Translations under genes and position numbers: made by a program
Origin: Parvularcula sp. BBD 1991-13
GTDB taxonomy: Bacteria; Pseudomonadota; Alphaproteobacteria; Caulobacterales; Parvularculaceae
DNA: 64,000 nucleotides
NCBI GenBank assembly: GCA_001657385.1
Contig: LYSZ01000002.1
Span: 186,001-250,000 of the forward strand
Reading direction: 5' to 3'
Shown: one piece after another, positions 16,227 through 23,862 of the stretch
Layout: the number at the start of each line of letters is the position of its first letter
Position numbering within the stretch: the stretch's first letter is position 1
Notes under the pieces: model-generated
What the model was told of the DNA's origin: nothing
The model's input: only the letters and a program-made list of their open reading frames with translations
Databases searched by the model: none

Positions 16227-17432
16227 CTAATCGGCCAGTTCACCTGCGAGCGCTTCGGCAAAGCGCTCGATATTGCTGTTGTTCAGGGCCGCGAAATTGA
16301 TCCTGCCGGAGCCGGGCATGTACACCGCCCGGCGTTCGCGCAACCGCGCGCCGGCGCCGTCCCGAAGCGGCAGGATTGAGAACATCCCCTTCTGGTCGGT
16401 GAGGAAAGAGAAGCTCCGTGTGTTCATCATCTGGGTCAGCGCCCGGTGAAGCCCGCGCCGGGCTTCCTCGATTTGCCGGCGCATGGCCGTCAGCTCTTCG
16501 GACCAGGTTCGGCGCAATCCCGGGTTCGTCAGGATGGCGTTGACGACGGCCTGGCCATGCGCAGGCGGCATGGAGTAAACGGCGCGCGTTGCGTCGGCGA
16601 TGTGAAGCGCCGTTCTGTTGGCGGCCCGCCGATCGTCGCAGACCGCCAGCAGGCAACCGGCGCGCTCCCTGTATAGCCCGAAGTTTTTCGAGCATGAATA
16701 GGAGACGAAGAACTCCGATTGTCGTTCCATGAAAAGCCGCGGGCCGAACAGGTCCGCTTCCGGCTCGGCGCCGAAGCCGTGATAGGCGATATCGAGAAAG
16801 GCGATAAGCGCGCGCTCTTCAAAGACGGCCGCAAGCTGAAGCCATTGCGCGTCAGTCAGGTCCGCCCCCGTCGGATTGTGGCAGGGGCCCTGAAGGATGA
16901 CGATATCGCCGGCGCGCGCCCGGGTCAGGCTTGCAACGAAACCGTCGAAGTCGAGCGTCTGAGAGGCCGGGTCCCAGTATCGGTATTCCAGCGCCTCAAA
17001 GCCCGCCGCCGCCGCAATATGGCGGTGGTTGATCCAGGTCGGCGCGCTTATCCACACCCGGCCATCCGGCAGCGCGCGGCGCGCCACGGCCATGCCGGCC
17101 CACAGGGCGCCGCATCCGCCGGGCGTCGCGTAGGAGACCAGGCGTTCCCCGAGGTCCGCACGCAGATCGTCTCCAAGGCAAAAGCGCTCTATCGCCGCGC
17201 AGAAATCCGTATTGCCGCGCTGGCCCTCATACGCCTTCGTCGCCTGGCCGGCCGCGAGGCGCCTTTCCGCTTCCCGCACCGCGTCCATAACCGGCGTCAC
17301 GCCGGCGTCATTGCGATAGACGCCCACGCTGACGTCGATCTTCTCGGCGCGCATATCGGCGCCGGCCCGCGCCATCATGTCGAGCAGCGGGTCAGGGGTT
17401 AAGGCGTGTAGGGCGGAAAGATACGATGACAT
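16227..17432 (-). CDS. class I aminotransferase, aspartate/aromatic amino acid type
   Basis: 401 aa from ATG 17432. It follows the AspC/TyrB pattern: VSVGVYRNDAGVTPVMDAVREAE, AYEGQRGNTDF, LQGPCHNPTGADLTDAQW and FLDIAYHGFG. The PLP lysine is Lys249 in SYSCSKNFGLYRERAG, and FSFLTDQKGMFS is near the C-terminus. The family converts aspartate, tyrosine or phenylalanine and 2-oxoglutarate to the 2-oxo acid and glutamate. It lies inside the paa region and shares the 208-base divergent promoter region, with its operator, with paaA. That makes phenylalanine to phenylpyruvate the attractive role. Sequence alone does not exclude aspartate. Confidence 0.88.
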   Translation of the reverse strand: MSSYLSALHALTPDPLLDMMARAGADMRAEKIDVSVGVYRNDAGVTPVMDAVREAERRLAAGQATKAYEGQRGNTDFCAAIERFCLGDDLRADLGERLVSYATPGGCGALWAGMAVARRALPDGRVWISAPTWINHRHIAAAAGFEALEYRYWDPASQTLDFDGFVASLTRARAGDIVILQGPCHNPTGADLTDAQWLQLAAVFEERALIAFLDIAYHGFGAEPEADLFGPRLFMERQSEFFVSYSCSKNFGLYRERAGCLLAVCDDRRAANRTALHIADATRAVYSMPPAHGQAVVNAILTNPGLRRTWSEELTAMRRQIEEARRGLHRALTQMMNTRSFSFLTDQKGMFSILPLRDGAGARLRERRAVYMPGSGRINFAALNNSNIERFAEALAGELAD

Positions 17433-17571
17433 GACGGTCGTTCCATAGTCGTGGATGAGAAAAGGCGCCGGCGCGCGCCCGACGCTCTTTTTTCGCGCGC
17501 CGGGCCGCGCGCCGTATTGAACGTCTGTGCCGCGCCGGCCCGCAGCAGCCTGCGGCGGGATGATAAAATTA

Positions 17572-17601
17572 ATTGACCGTCCGGTCGGTCTTATGTATTG
17601 T
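17572..17601 (+). promoter_or_regulatory. paaA promoter with embedded PaaR-like operator
   Basis: TTGACC (17573-17578) and TATTGT (17596-17601) are spaced by exactly 17 bases. The spacer is occupied by ACCGTCCGGTCGGT (17576-17589), an exact match to the ACCGNNCGNNCGGT core. Bound repressor would block RNA polymerase. The site is about 140 bases upstream of the divergent aminotransferase start, so it may control both units. Confidence 0.7.
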
Positions 17602-17640
17602 GCCGGCATCATCGCCACGGCGCAAAAGAGGACGCCCGCC

Positions 17641-18633
17641 ATGTACACCACTGATTTCAGCCGCCAGACGCAATCGGACGCGTCGCCCGGACCGGCCGAA
17701 GACGCGGCGCAGAACGACCGCTTCCAGGCCCGGATCGACGCCGACCAGACGATCGAACCCAAGGACTGGATGCCCGCCGCCTATCGCAAGACGCTCATCC
17801 GTCAGATGTCCCAGCACGCCCATTCCGAAGTCGTCGGCATGCTGCCCGAAGCCAACTGGATCACCCGCGCGCCGACCCTCAAGCGCAAGGCGATCCTCCT
17901 CGCCAAGGTGCAGGATGAAGGCGGCCACGGTCTTTATCTCTACAGCGCGGCCGAAACCCTCGGCGTTTCGCGCGACGACATGATCGACGCGCTGCATAAG
18001 GGGAAGGCGAAATATTCCTCGATCTTCAATTATCCGACGCTCACCTGGGCCGACATCGGCGCCGTCGGCTGGCTTGTGGACGGCGCGGCGATCATGAACC
18101 AGGTTCCCCTGCAACGCTGTTCCTACGGGCCTTATGCGCGCGCCATGGTGCGCATCTGCAAGGAGGAAAGCTTTCACCAGCGCCAGGGCTTCGAGATCAT
18201 GGCGACGCTCATGAAGGGGACCGACGCGCAGAAGGCCATGGCCCAGGACGCCCTCGATCGCTGGTGGTGGCCGTCGCTGATGATGTTCGGGCCGAGCGAC
18301 GATAACTCGCCGAACTCGGCGCAGTCGATGAAATGGCGCATCAAACGCAATTCCAACGACGAGCTTCGTCAAAAGTTCGTGGACGTCACCGCGCCGCAGG
18401 CCGAAGCCATCGGCCTTGTCGTTCCCGATCCCGATCTTTCCTGGAACGAAGCGCGCGGCCATTACGATTTCGGCGATATCGATTGGGACGAGTTTTTCGC
18501 CGTCATCGCCGGCGACGGTCCGTGTAACGCGGACCGCATGGCGGCGCGCCGCCGCGCCCATGACGAGGGCGCCTGGGTGCGCCGCGCCGCGCTCGCCTAT
18601 GACAGGAAAACGCGGGCCAAGGCGGCCGCATAA
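17641..18633 (+). CDS. paaA: phenylacetyl-CoA 1,2-epoxidase catalytic subunit
   Basis: 330 aa from ATG 17641, preceded by AGAGGA. This is the oxygenase subunit of the multicomponent epoxidase PaaABCE, which adds one oxygen atom from O2 across the ring of phenylacetyl-CoA. Ferritin-like di-iron ligands are visible in [16 protein letters not shown] and [13 protein letters not shown]. Other family segments are [30 protein letters not shown] and [16 protein letters not shown]. It is slightly longer than E. coli PaaA (309 aa) through an N-terminal extension. It is the first gene of paaABCDEF-paaR. Confidence 0.97.
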   Translation: MYTTDFSRQTQSDASPGPAEDAAQNDRFQARIDADQTIEPKDWMPAAYRKTLIRQMSQHAHSEVVGMLPEANWITRAPTLKRKAILLAKVQDEGGHGLYLYSAAETLGVSRDDMIDALHKGKAKYSSIFNYPTLTWADIGAVGWLVDGAAIMNQVPLQRCSYGPYARAMVRICKEESFHQRQGFEIMATLMKGTDAQKAMAQDALDRWWWPSLMMFGPSDDNSPNSAQSMKWRIKRNSNDELRQKFVDVTAPQAEAIGLVVPDPDLSWNEARGHYDFGDIDWDEFFAVIAGDGPCNADRMAARRRAHDEGAWVRRAALAYDRKTRAKAAA

Positions 18634-18648
18634 GCGATGGAGCGCATC

Positions 18649-18933
18649 ATGTCTGGAGAATGGCCCCTCTACGAAGTTTTCGTCCGTTCCAGAAACGGTT
18701 TGTCGCACAAGCATGTCGGCAGCGTGCATGCGCCGGACGGTCATGCCGCCGTCGAAGCGGCCCGCGACGTCTACACCCGCCGCCTGGAAGGCGTCAGTCT
18801 CTGGGTCGTTCCATCCAGGGAAATAACAGCTGCCGATCCCGACGCCGCCGGCATGCTTTACGAACCGGCGAAAGACAAGATCTATCGCCACCCGACCTTT
18901 TACGAGATCCCGGAAAACGTGAAGAACCTCTAG
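18649..18933 (+). CDS. paaB: phenylacetyl-CoA epoxidase subunit PaaB
   Basis: 94 aa from ATG 18649, with GGAG six bases upstream; the ATG at 18637 has no ribosome site. The sequence WPLYEVFVRSRNGLSHKHVGS, YTRRLEGVSLWVVPS and YRHPTFYEIPE is near-diagnostic for PaaB. This small subunit bridges PaaAC heterodimers in the epoxidase complex. Length equals E. coli PaaB (95 aa). Confidence 0.96.
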   Translation: MSGEWPLYEVFVRSRNGLSHKHVGSVHAPDGHAAVEAARDVYTRRLEGVSLWVVPSREITAADPDAAGMLYEPAKDKIYRHPTFYEIPENVKNL

Positions 18934-18942
18934 GAGGGGGAC

Positions 18943-19707
18943 GTGACGGACCGCATAGAAGACGCCAAGACGATTTTCTGTCTGCGCCAGGGCGATGCGT
19001 GTCTCGTCCTCGGCCAGCGCCTCGCCGAATGGTGCGGCCATGGCCCTGCGCTCGAACTCGATCTCAGCCTGTCCAATCTCGCGCTGGACCAGATCGGCCA
19101 GGCCCGTCTGTTCCTTCAGTATGCCGGCGAACTGGAAGGGAAGGGACGCGATGAAGACATGCTCGCTTACGGCCGGGACGCCTTTGACTATCGCAACGTC
19201 CTGCTGGTGGAACAGCCCAATGGCGATTTCGGGCGGACCGTTCTGAGACAGTTTCTGTTCGCCGCTTATCAACGCCGCCTTTACGACGCCCTGTCCGCGT
19301 CCGCCGACAAGCGCCTTGCCGCCATTGCGCAAAAGTCACTGAAGGAGGCGCAGTATCACGAGCGCTTCTCGCGCGACTGGGTGATCCGTCTCGGCGCCGG
19401 CACGGAAGAAAGCCATGACCACATGCAACAGGCGCTGGAGGCGCTTTGGCGCTTCGTCGGCGAACTCTTCGAGCGGGACGACGTCGAAACGGCGCTGGTC
19501 GCCGAAGGCGTGCTTCCCGACATGGCAGACGCGGAAGAGTCATGGCGCGCGGATATGCAGGCGACGTTCGCGCAGGCCGGCCTCACGCCGCCGGACGTGC
19601 GGCGCGGCGTCGCCGGCGGGCGGGCCGGACGCCATACCGAGCATCTGGGCCGCCTTCTGTCGGATTTGCAGTTCCTGCAGCGCGCCTATCCCGGCGCGCA
19701 ATGGTGA
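18943..19707 (+). CDS. paaC: phenylacetyl-CoA epoxidase structural subunit
   Basis: 254 aa starting at GTG 18943 behind GGAGGGGG. PaaC is the ferritin-like structural partner of PaaA. Visible family blocks are GQRLAEWCGHGPALELDLSL, LALDQIGQARLFLQYAGELEG, FLFAAYQRRLYDALSAS, LKEAQYHERFSRDWVIRLG and GRHTEHLGRLLSDLQFLQR. It overlaps the start of paaD by several bases. Confidence 0.96.
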   Translation: MTDRIEDAKTIFCLRQGDACLVLGQRLAEWCGHGPALELDLSLSNLALDQIGQARLFLQYAGELEGKGRDEDMLAYGRDAFDYRNVLLVEQPNGDFGRTVLRQFLFAAYQRRLYDALSASADKRLAAIAQKSLKEAQYHERFSRDWVIRLGAGTEESHDHMQQALEALWRFVGELFERDDVETALVAEGVLPDMADAEESWRADMQATFAQAGLTPPDVRRGVAGGRAGRHTEHLGRLLSDLQFLQRAYPGAQW

Positions 19708-20255
19708 CGCGCATGGAACGCGCTCCCGAAAAAACAGCAAACGGAAAATCCGGCACCGGACGGCAAAACCGGGAAGCGGCGGTCTGGCGTCTTCTGGAAA
19801 CCGTTCCGGACCCGGAGATCCCGGTGCTGACGGTGGTCGACCTCGGCGTCGTGCGGGCCGTTCGCGTCGATGAGACCGTCTCGCCCGCAGTGGTTCACGT
19901 CGACATGACGCCCACCTATTCGGGCTGCCCGGCCATCGACGCCATGGGGATGTCCGTGCGCGCAGTTCTTGAAGCCGCCGGCTTCGCCGTCAGGTTGAAA
20001 CAGGTGCTGTCTCCGCCCTGGACGACCGACTGGCTGACGCAGGAGGCCCGCCGGAAGCTGAAAGCCTACGGCATCGCGCCGCCGGCCGGCGCGAGCGCCG
20101 ACAAGGCGCGCCTTTCCGGCGCGCCGCGCCCGGCCTGTCCGCAATGCGGCAGTCACCATACGGAGCTTATCAGCGAATTCGGCTCAACCGCCTGCAAGTC
20201 GCTCCACCGTTGCCGAAACTGCGCGGAGCCTTTCGACCATTTCAAGTGCCACTGA
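19701..20255 (+). CDS. paaD: phenylacetate degradation protein PaaD (Fe-S maturation, MIP18/SufT family)
   Basis: 184 aa. The N-terminal half (~residues 20-105) is a MIP18/DUF59 domain (LLETVPDPEIPVLTVVDLGVVR, TPTYSGCPAIDAMGMSV). The C-terminus has two CxxC pairs (PACPQCGS and HRCRNCAEPFDHFKCH). PaaD is needed for PaaABCE activity, probably in maturing the iron centres. ATG 19701 overlaps the paaC stop; GTG 19704 or ATG 19713 are alternatives. About 20 residues longer at the N-terminus than E. coli PaaD. Confidence 0.94.
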   Translation: MVTRMERAPEKTANGKSGTGRQNREAAVWRLLETVPDPEIPVLTVVDLGVVRAVRVDETVSPAVVHVDMTPTYSGCPAIDAMGMSVRAVLEAAGFAVRLKQVLSPPWTTDWLTQEARRKLKAYGIAPPAGASADKARLSGAPRPACPQCGSHHTELISEFGSTACKSLHRCRNCAEPFDHFKCH

Positions 20256-20303
20256 CCGGCCGAAACGACACGAAAACCGCTCCGAAGAACGCCAGGATTC
20301 GCC

Positions 20304-21392
20304 ATGAAACTGTTCTATCCCCTTCCCATCCGCGACATCCGGCGCGAGACCGCCGACGCCGTCTCCCTTGCGTTCGACGTGCCGGAGGCGCTGCGCGAAG
20401 AATTCCGGTTCACCCAGGGCCAGTACCTCACCTTTCGTCACGAAGTGGACGGCGAGGAGTTAAGGCGGTGCTATTCGATTTGCGCCGGCGTCGACGACGG
20501 CGAGCTGCGCATCGCGGTGAAGGCCGTCGCGGGAGGCCGGTTTTCGACCTTCGCCAACGCCGCGCTCTCCGTGGGCGATGTTCTGCATGTCTTCCCGCCC
20601 CTCGGCGACTTTCACACCGAGCTGGACCCGGCCGCCTCGCGCCGCTACGTCGCTTTCGCCGGCGGCTCCGGGGTGACGCCCATCCTGTCGCTCGTCAAGA
20701 CGACCCTGGCGCGGGAGCCGACCTCGTCTTTCTCCATTTTTTACGGCAACCGCGACAGCCGCTCGATCATCTTCATGGAAGAACTCGCGGCCCTGAAGGA
20801 CCGTTTTCTCGACCGCCTCGCCGTGACGCACATCCTCTCCGAGGACGTGCAGGAAATCGACCTTTTCAACGGCCAGCTCGACCGGGAGAAATGCAACGAG
20901 ATCGTTTCAGCCATTCCCCGGCTCGACGACGTGCATGCTTTTTTCATCTGCGGACCCGCGCTGATGATGGACGCCGCGGAAGCGGCCCTCGTCGACGCGG
21001 GCGTCGGGAAGGACAGGATCCTGATCGAGCGTTTTTCCAGCGACGGGCCGTCCGCCTCGGTCGATCCCGTCGCGCCGCCGTCCGCCGCGCGCCGCGCCGT
21101 CGCCGAAGACGCCCTCGCCAGGGTGAGCGCGGTCATCGACGGACGGCGGATCGAGTTCGGTTTCGGCCCGGCCGACGCAAGCGTTCTCGAAGCCGGGCAC
21201 GCCGCCGGCGCGCCGCTGCCCTTCGCCTGCAAGGGCGGGGTCTGCGGCGCCTGCCGCGCCAGGGTCCTTGAGGGCGAGGCGGAGATGAAGGTCAATTACG
21301 CGCTGGAAGAGGACGAGGTGGCGGCGGGCCACATCCTCACATGCCAGGCGGTTCCCAGGAGCGAGACCCTGGTGGTGAGTTTCGATGAGTAA
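20304..21392 (+). CDS. paaE: phenylacetyl-CoA epoxidase reductase subunit
   Basis: 362 aa two-domain reductase. The FAD/NADPH (ferredoxin-NADP reductase-like) part spans ~1-235, with RRCYSICAGVDDGELRIAVK, FAGGSGVTPILSLVKTTL and FFICGPALMMDAAE. The C-terminal plant-type [2Fe-2S] ferredoxin domain (~275-362) carries CKGGVCGACRARV and the distal Cys in ILTCQAVP. It passes electrons from NADPH to PaaA. Its stop overlaps the paaF start by 8 bases. Confidence 0.96.
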   Translation: MKLFYPLPIRDIRRETADAVSLAFDVPEALREEFRFTQGQYLTFRHEVDGEELRRCYSICAGVDDGELRIAVKAVAGGRFSTFANAALSVGDVLHVFPPLGDFHTELDPAASRRYVAFAGGSGVTPILSLVKTTLAREPTSSFSIFYGNRDSRSIIFMEELAALKDRFLDRLAVTHILSEDVQEIDLFNGQLDREKCNEIVSAIPRLDDVHAFFICGPALMMDAAEAALVDAGVGKDRILIERFSSDGPSASVDPVAPPSAARRAVAEDALARVSAVIDGRRIEFGFGPADASVLEAGHAAGAPLPFACKGGVCGACRARVLEGEAEMKVNYALEEDEVAAGHILTCQAVPRSETLVVSFDE

Positions 21393-22164
21393 CCCGGCCG
21401 GACAACTGCTGATCGACGCGCCGGCCCCGTCGATCCGGGTACTGACGCTCAATCGTCCGGATCAGCGCAATGCGGTGCGCACGTCGCTCCTGGAAGACAT
21501 CGCCGATGCGCTCCATGACGCGGACGCCGATGCGGCGGTGCGCGCCGTCGTCATCACCGGCGGCCCCGACATCTTCGCCGCCGGCGCCGACATCCGCGAA
21601 ATGGCGGCCATGTCCGCCGTCGACGCCGCCGGGGACAGCCGCCCGGAATTCTGGCGGCGCATCGCCGCGTTCGCCAAACCCCTGATCGGCGCGGTCAACG
21701 GCTATTGCCTGGGCGCCGGGAACGAACTTCTCCTGCGGTGCGACCTCGCTGTCGCCGGGCCGACCGCCAGGTTCGGTCAGCCGGAAATCAATGTCGGCGT
21801 CATGCCCGGGGCCGGCGGCGCGGCGCTCCTGCCGCGGTTGATCGGTCCGAAGCGCGCCGCGCGTCTTGCGATGCTGTGCGAATTCCTCACTGCGCACGAG
21901 GCGTTGTCCTGCGGGCTGGTTTCCCATGTGAGCGACAAGGACGCATTGGCGGACGCGATCAGGCTTGCCGAGAAACTGAGCGTCCGGGCGCCGCTCGCCG
22001 TGGAGGCGGTCAAGGACATGATCCGCCATGGCGGCGACATGACCGCGGCCCAGGCGCTCGCCTATGAGCGCAAGCACTTTTCGCTGCTGTTTGCGACGGA
22101 CGACAAGCGCGAGGGCGTCGATGCGTTTCTGGGCAAGCGCAAGCCGGCGTTCAGGGGCGTCTAG
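21385..22164 (+). CDS. paaF: 2,3-dehydroadipyl-CoA hydratase
   Basis: 259 aa crotonase-family protein. VLTLNRPDQRNAVRTSLLE, FAAGADIREMAAM, AAFAKPLIGAVNGYCLGAGNEL, FGQPEINVGVMPGAGG and EGVDAFLGKRKPAFRG match E. coli PaaF. Both catalytic glutamates expected of enoyl-CoA hydratases are present (GAGNEL and QPEIN), unlike PaaG with its Asp. It hydrates 2,3-dehydroadipyl-CoA to 3-hydroxyadipyl-CoA for PaaH. Confidence 0.93.
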   Translation: MSNPAGQLLIDAPAPSIRVLTLNRPDQRNAVRTSLLEDIADALHDADADAAVRAVVITGGPDIFAAGADIREMAAMSAVDAAGDSRPEFWRRIAAFAKPLIGAVNGYCLGAGNELLLRCDLAVAGPTARFGQPEINVGVMPGAGGAALLPRLIGPKRAARLAMLCEFLTAHEALSCGLVSHVSDKDALADAIRLAEKLSVRAPLAVEAVKDMIRHGGDMTAAQALAYERKHFSLLFATDDKREGVDAFLGKRKPAFRGV

Positions 22165-22239
22165 AAGCCGCGCGCCGCCCGCGCCGGTCCGGATCGCCTG
22201 CGCTGGACGGCCGGCCCGGACGCCGTTAAGCGTATCGGC

Positions 22240-22848
22240 ATGGCCCGGACCCTCGCCCCCGACTATGACGACCGTCGGCAGCATATCGTCGATCACGCCG
22301 CCCGCCTTTTCGCGGCCGAAGGATTTCACAAGGCTTCCATGTCCGGCATTGCGCGCGCCTGCGACACGTCGAAGTCCGCCCTTTATCACTATTTTCCGTC
22401 AAAGGAAGATATTCTTTACGCGGTCATGCACGACCATACGGAGCTGCTGCTCGGGATCGCGGACGAGGCGATCGGCCGGGGCGGCGCGCCGGCCGAACAG
22501 CTTCTCGCCGTCACCCGGTCCCTGATGCAGGTATACGCCACCGCCCAGGCGCGCCATGTGGTCCTGCTCAACGAACTCGGCAGCCTGCCGGAGGAGGCGC
22601 GCCGCACGATCGTCGATATGCAGAACCGGATTCTCGACCGCATTCAGTCGGTCCTGGAAGCGATCGAGCCCGGCCTGAAGAAAAAGACGAAACTGCGCCG
22701 GCCGGTCGCGATGATCTTTATGGGAATGATCAACTGGACGTACACATGGTTCGACGCCGACGGTCCCGTCAGTCCCGACGCGTTCGCCGAGCTTGTCGTC
22801 GCCATCCTCCTCAACGGGTTGCCGGGATCGACGTCTTCCGGCCGGTGA
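22240..22848 (+). CDS. paaR: TetR family regulator, probable phenylacetyl-CoA-responsive PaaR
   Basis: 202 aa. The N-terminal TetR helix-turn-helix is plain: AARLFAAEGFHKASMSGIAR, ACDTSKSALYHYFPSKEDILY. The C-terminal ligand domain is of the TetR_C_33-like type (EEARRTIVDMQNRILDRI, INWTYTWFDADGPVSPDAFAEL). It is the last gene of the paa operon, 75 bases after paaF. Two ACCG-type palindromes at the paaA and paaH promoters are its likely operators. TetR-type PaaR is the usual regulator outside the gamma-proteobacterial PaaX group. Effector inferred as phenylacetyl-CoA. Confidence 0.88.
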   Translation: MARTLAPDYDDRRQHIVDHAARLFAAEGFHKASMSGIARACDTSKSALYHYFPSKEDILYAVMHDHTELLLGIADEAIGRGGAPAEQLLAVTRSLMQVYATAQARHVVLLNELGSLPEEARRTIVDMQNRILDRIQSVLEAIEPGLKKKTKLRRPVAMIFMGMINWTYTWFDADGPVSPDAFAELVVAILLNGLPGSTSSGR

Positions 22849-22851
22849 CGC

Positions 22852-23718
22852 TTATCGGCGGGTGAGGAAGCCGAGCCCCGTTTTCTTCTTCGGTTTCTTG
22901 TCGCCGAAGGCCCGCGCGCAAAACTCCAGGCACTGTTCGTTGAACCGTTCCGGGAATTCCCAGAACAGCATGTGACTGGGATAGACTTCCACGTCCGCCT
23001 CCGGCGCATGGTCGTCAAGCCACGCCTTCGCCGCCGGCGCGGAGGCTTCGTTCACCATCACCATGGCGGCGACGGATCTTGCCGCCGCGATAAACGCGTC
23101 GCGCCCGTCGCTGAAATGGCCGTCCGCGAACGTCGCCGCCGCCGCGAAGGGATCGACGCTGGCGGCATGGCGCACGATCCAGTTGCGTTCGGCGTCCGTC
23201 AGCGGGCGGGACACCATGGCGTCGGCGTAGCCGGCGAAGAAGTCGCGCTGTCCGTCCCGGACCGCCTGGTAATAGCCCGCCAGTTCATCCGGGCCGCCGT
23301 CGCGCCAGGCGTGCGCGTCGCTGGACATCGGTTTCGGCGAACTGTCTATGTTGAGGTAGCCGCGGACGCGGCCGAGCTGGTTCGCGGCGATATAGTTGAG
23401 CGCCGCGTGATTGCCGTAGGACCACGGCGCCAGGACGCACTCCATGACGCCCAACCGGTCGAGCAGGCGCGCCAGGTCTTCGCCGTGGCGGGCGTAGTTG
23501 TTGCCGCCGAGACTGGTAGACGACCGGCCCGCGCCGCGCGGATCGTAGAAGATCGTGCGATAGGACGTAGAAAAAGCGCCGAACTGATGGACAAAGAAAT
23601 CGTGGGTGCAGGACCAGCCCGTGATGAAAACGATCGCCCGCTCGCCGGCGCCCTCGTCGCGGACGTAAAGCTCCACGTCGTCGCTGACGGTGACAAAATG
23701 CTCGGCAACGCTTGTCAT
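22852..23718 (-). CDS. alpha/beta hydrolase
   Basis: 288 aa from ATG 23718 with AGGAG eight bases upstream. The fold signature includes AIVFITGWSCTHDFFVHQFG (oxyanion region), TIFYDPRGAGRSS and the nucleophile elbow APWSYGNHAALNYI. The elbow lacks the usual first glycine (P-W-S-Y-G rather than G-x-S-x-G). The likely catalytic His lies in YPSHMLFWEFPERFN near the C-terminus. The gene ends 3 bases from the convergent paaR stop. Substrate unknown; the next gene on this strand is a TonB receptor, so an imported ester is conceivable. Confidence 0.87.
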   Translation of the reverse strand: MTSVAEHFVTVSDDVELYVRDEGAGERAIVFITGWSCTHDFFVHQFGAFSTSYRTIFYDPRGAGRSSTSLGGNNYARHGEDLARLLDRLGVMECVLAPWSYGNHAALNYIAANQLGRVRGYLNIDSSPKPMSSDAHAWRDGGPDELAGYYQAVRDGQRDFFAGYADAMVSRPLTDAERNWIVRHAASVDPFAAAATFADGHFSDGRDAFIAAARSVAAMVMVNEASAPAAKAWLDDHAPEADVEVYPSHMLFWEFPERFNEQCLEFCARAFGDKKPKKKTGLGFLTRR

Positions 23719-23800
23719 GGGCAAGATCTCCTCGCTGCATCCTAGCAGCGCACGATGCGCGCTCACTTGAAGATTTTTGCCCTCGACGCGACGCCCGCGC

Positions 23801-23829
23801 AAAAAAAGCCCGCGGCGGTCGCCGCGGGC
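23801..23829 (-). terminator. intrinsic terminator of the TonB receptor gene
   Basis: A perfect 9-bp stem GCCCGCGGC/GCCGCGGGC with a four-base loop is followed on the minus strand by seven T residues, 33 bases beyond the receptor stop. Textbook rho-independent terminator. Confidence 0.9.
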
Positions 23830-23862
23830 CCAAGTCACAGGGAGGGTTCTTGCGGCGGCGGT

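Noticed and set aside
16227-17762. Aminotransferase extended to 17762
   Set aside because: The extension crosses the paaA promoter and the start of paaA; family alignment begins at 17432.
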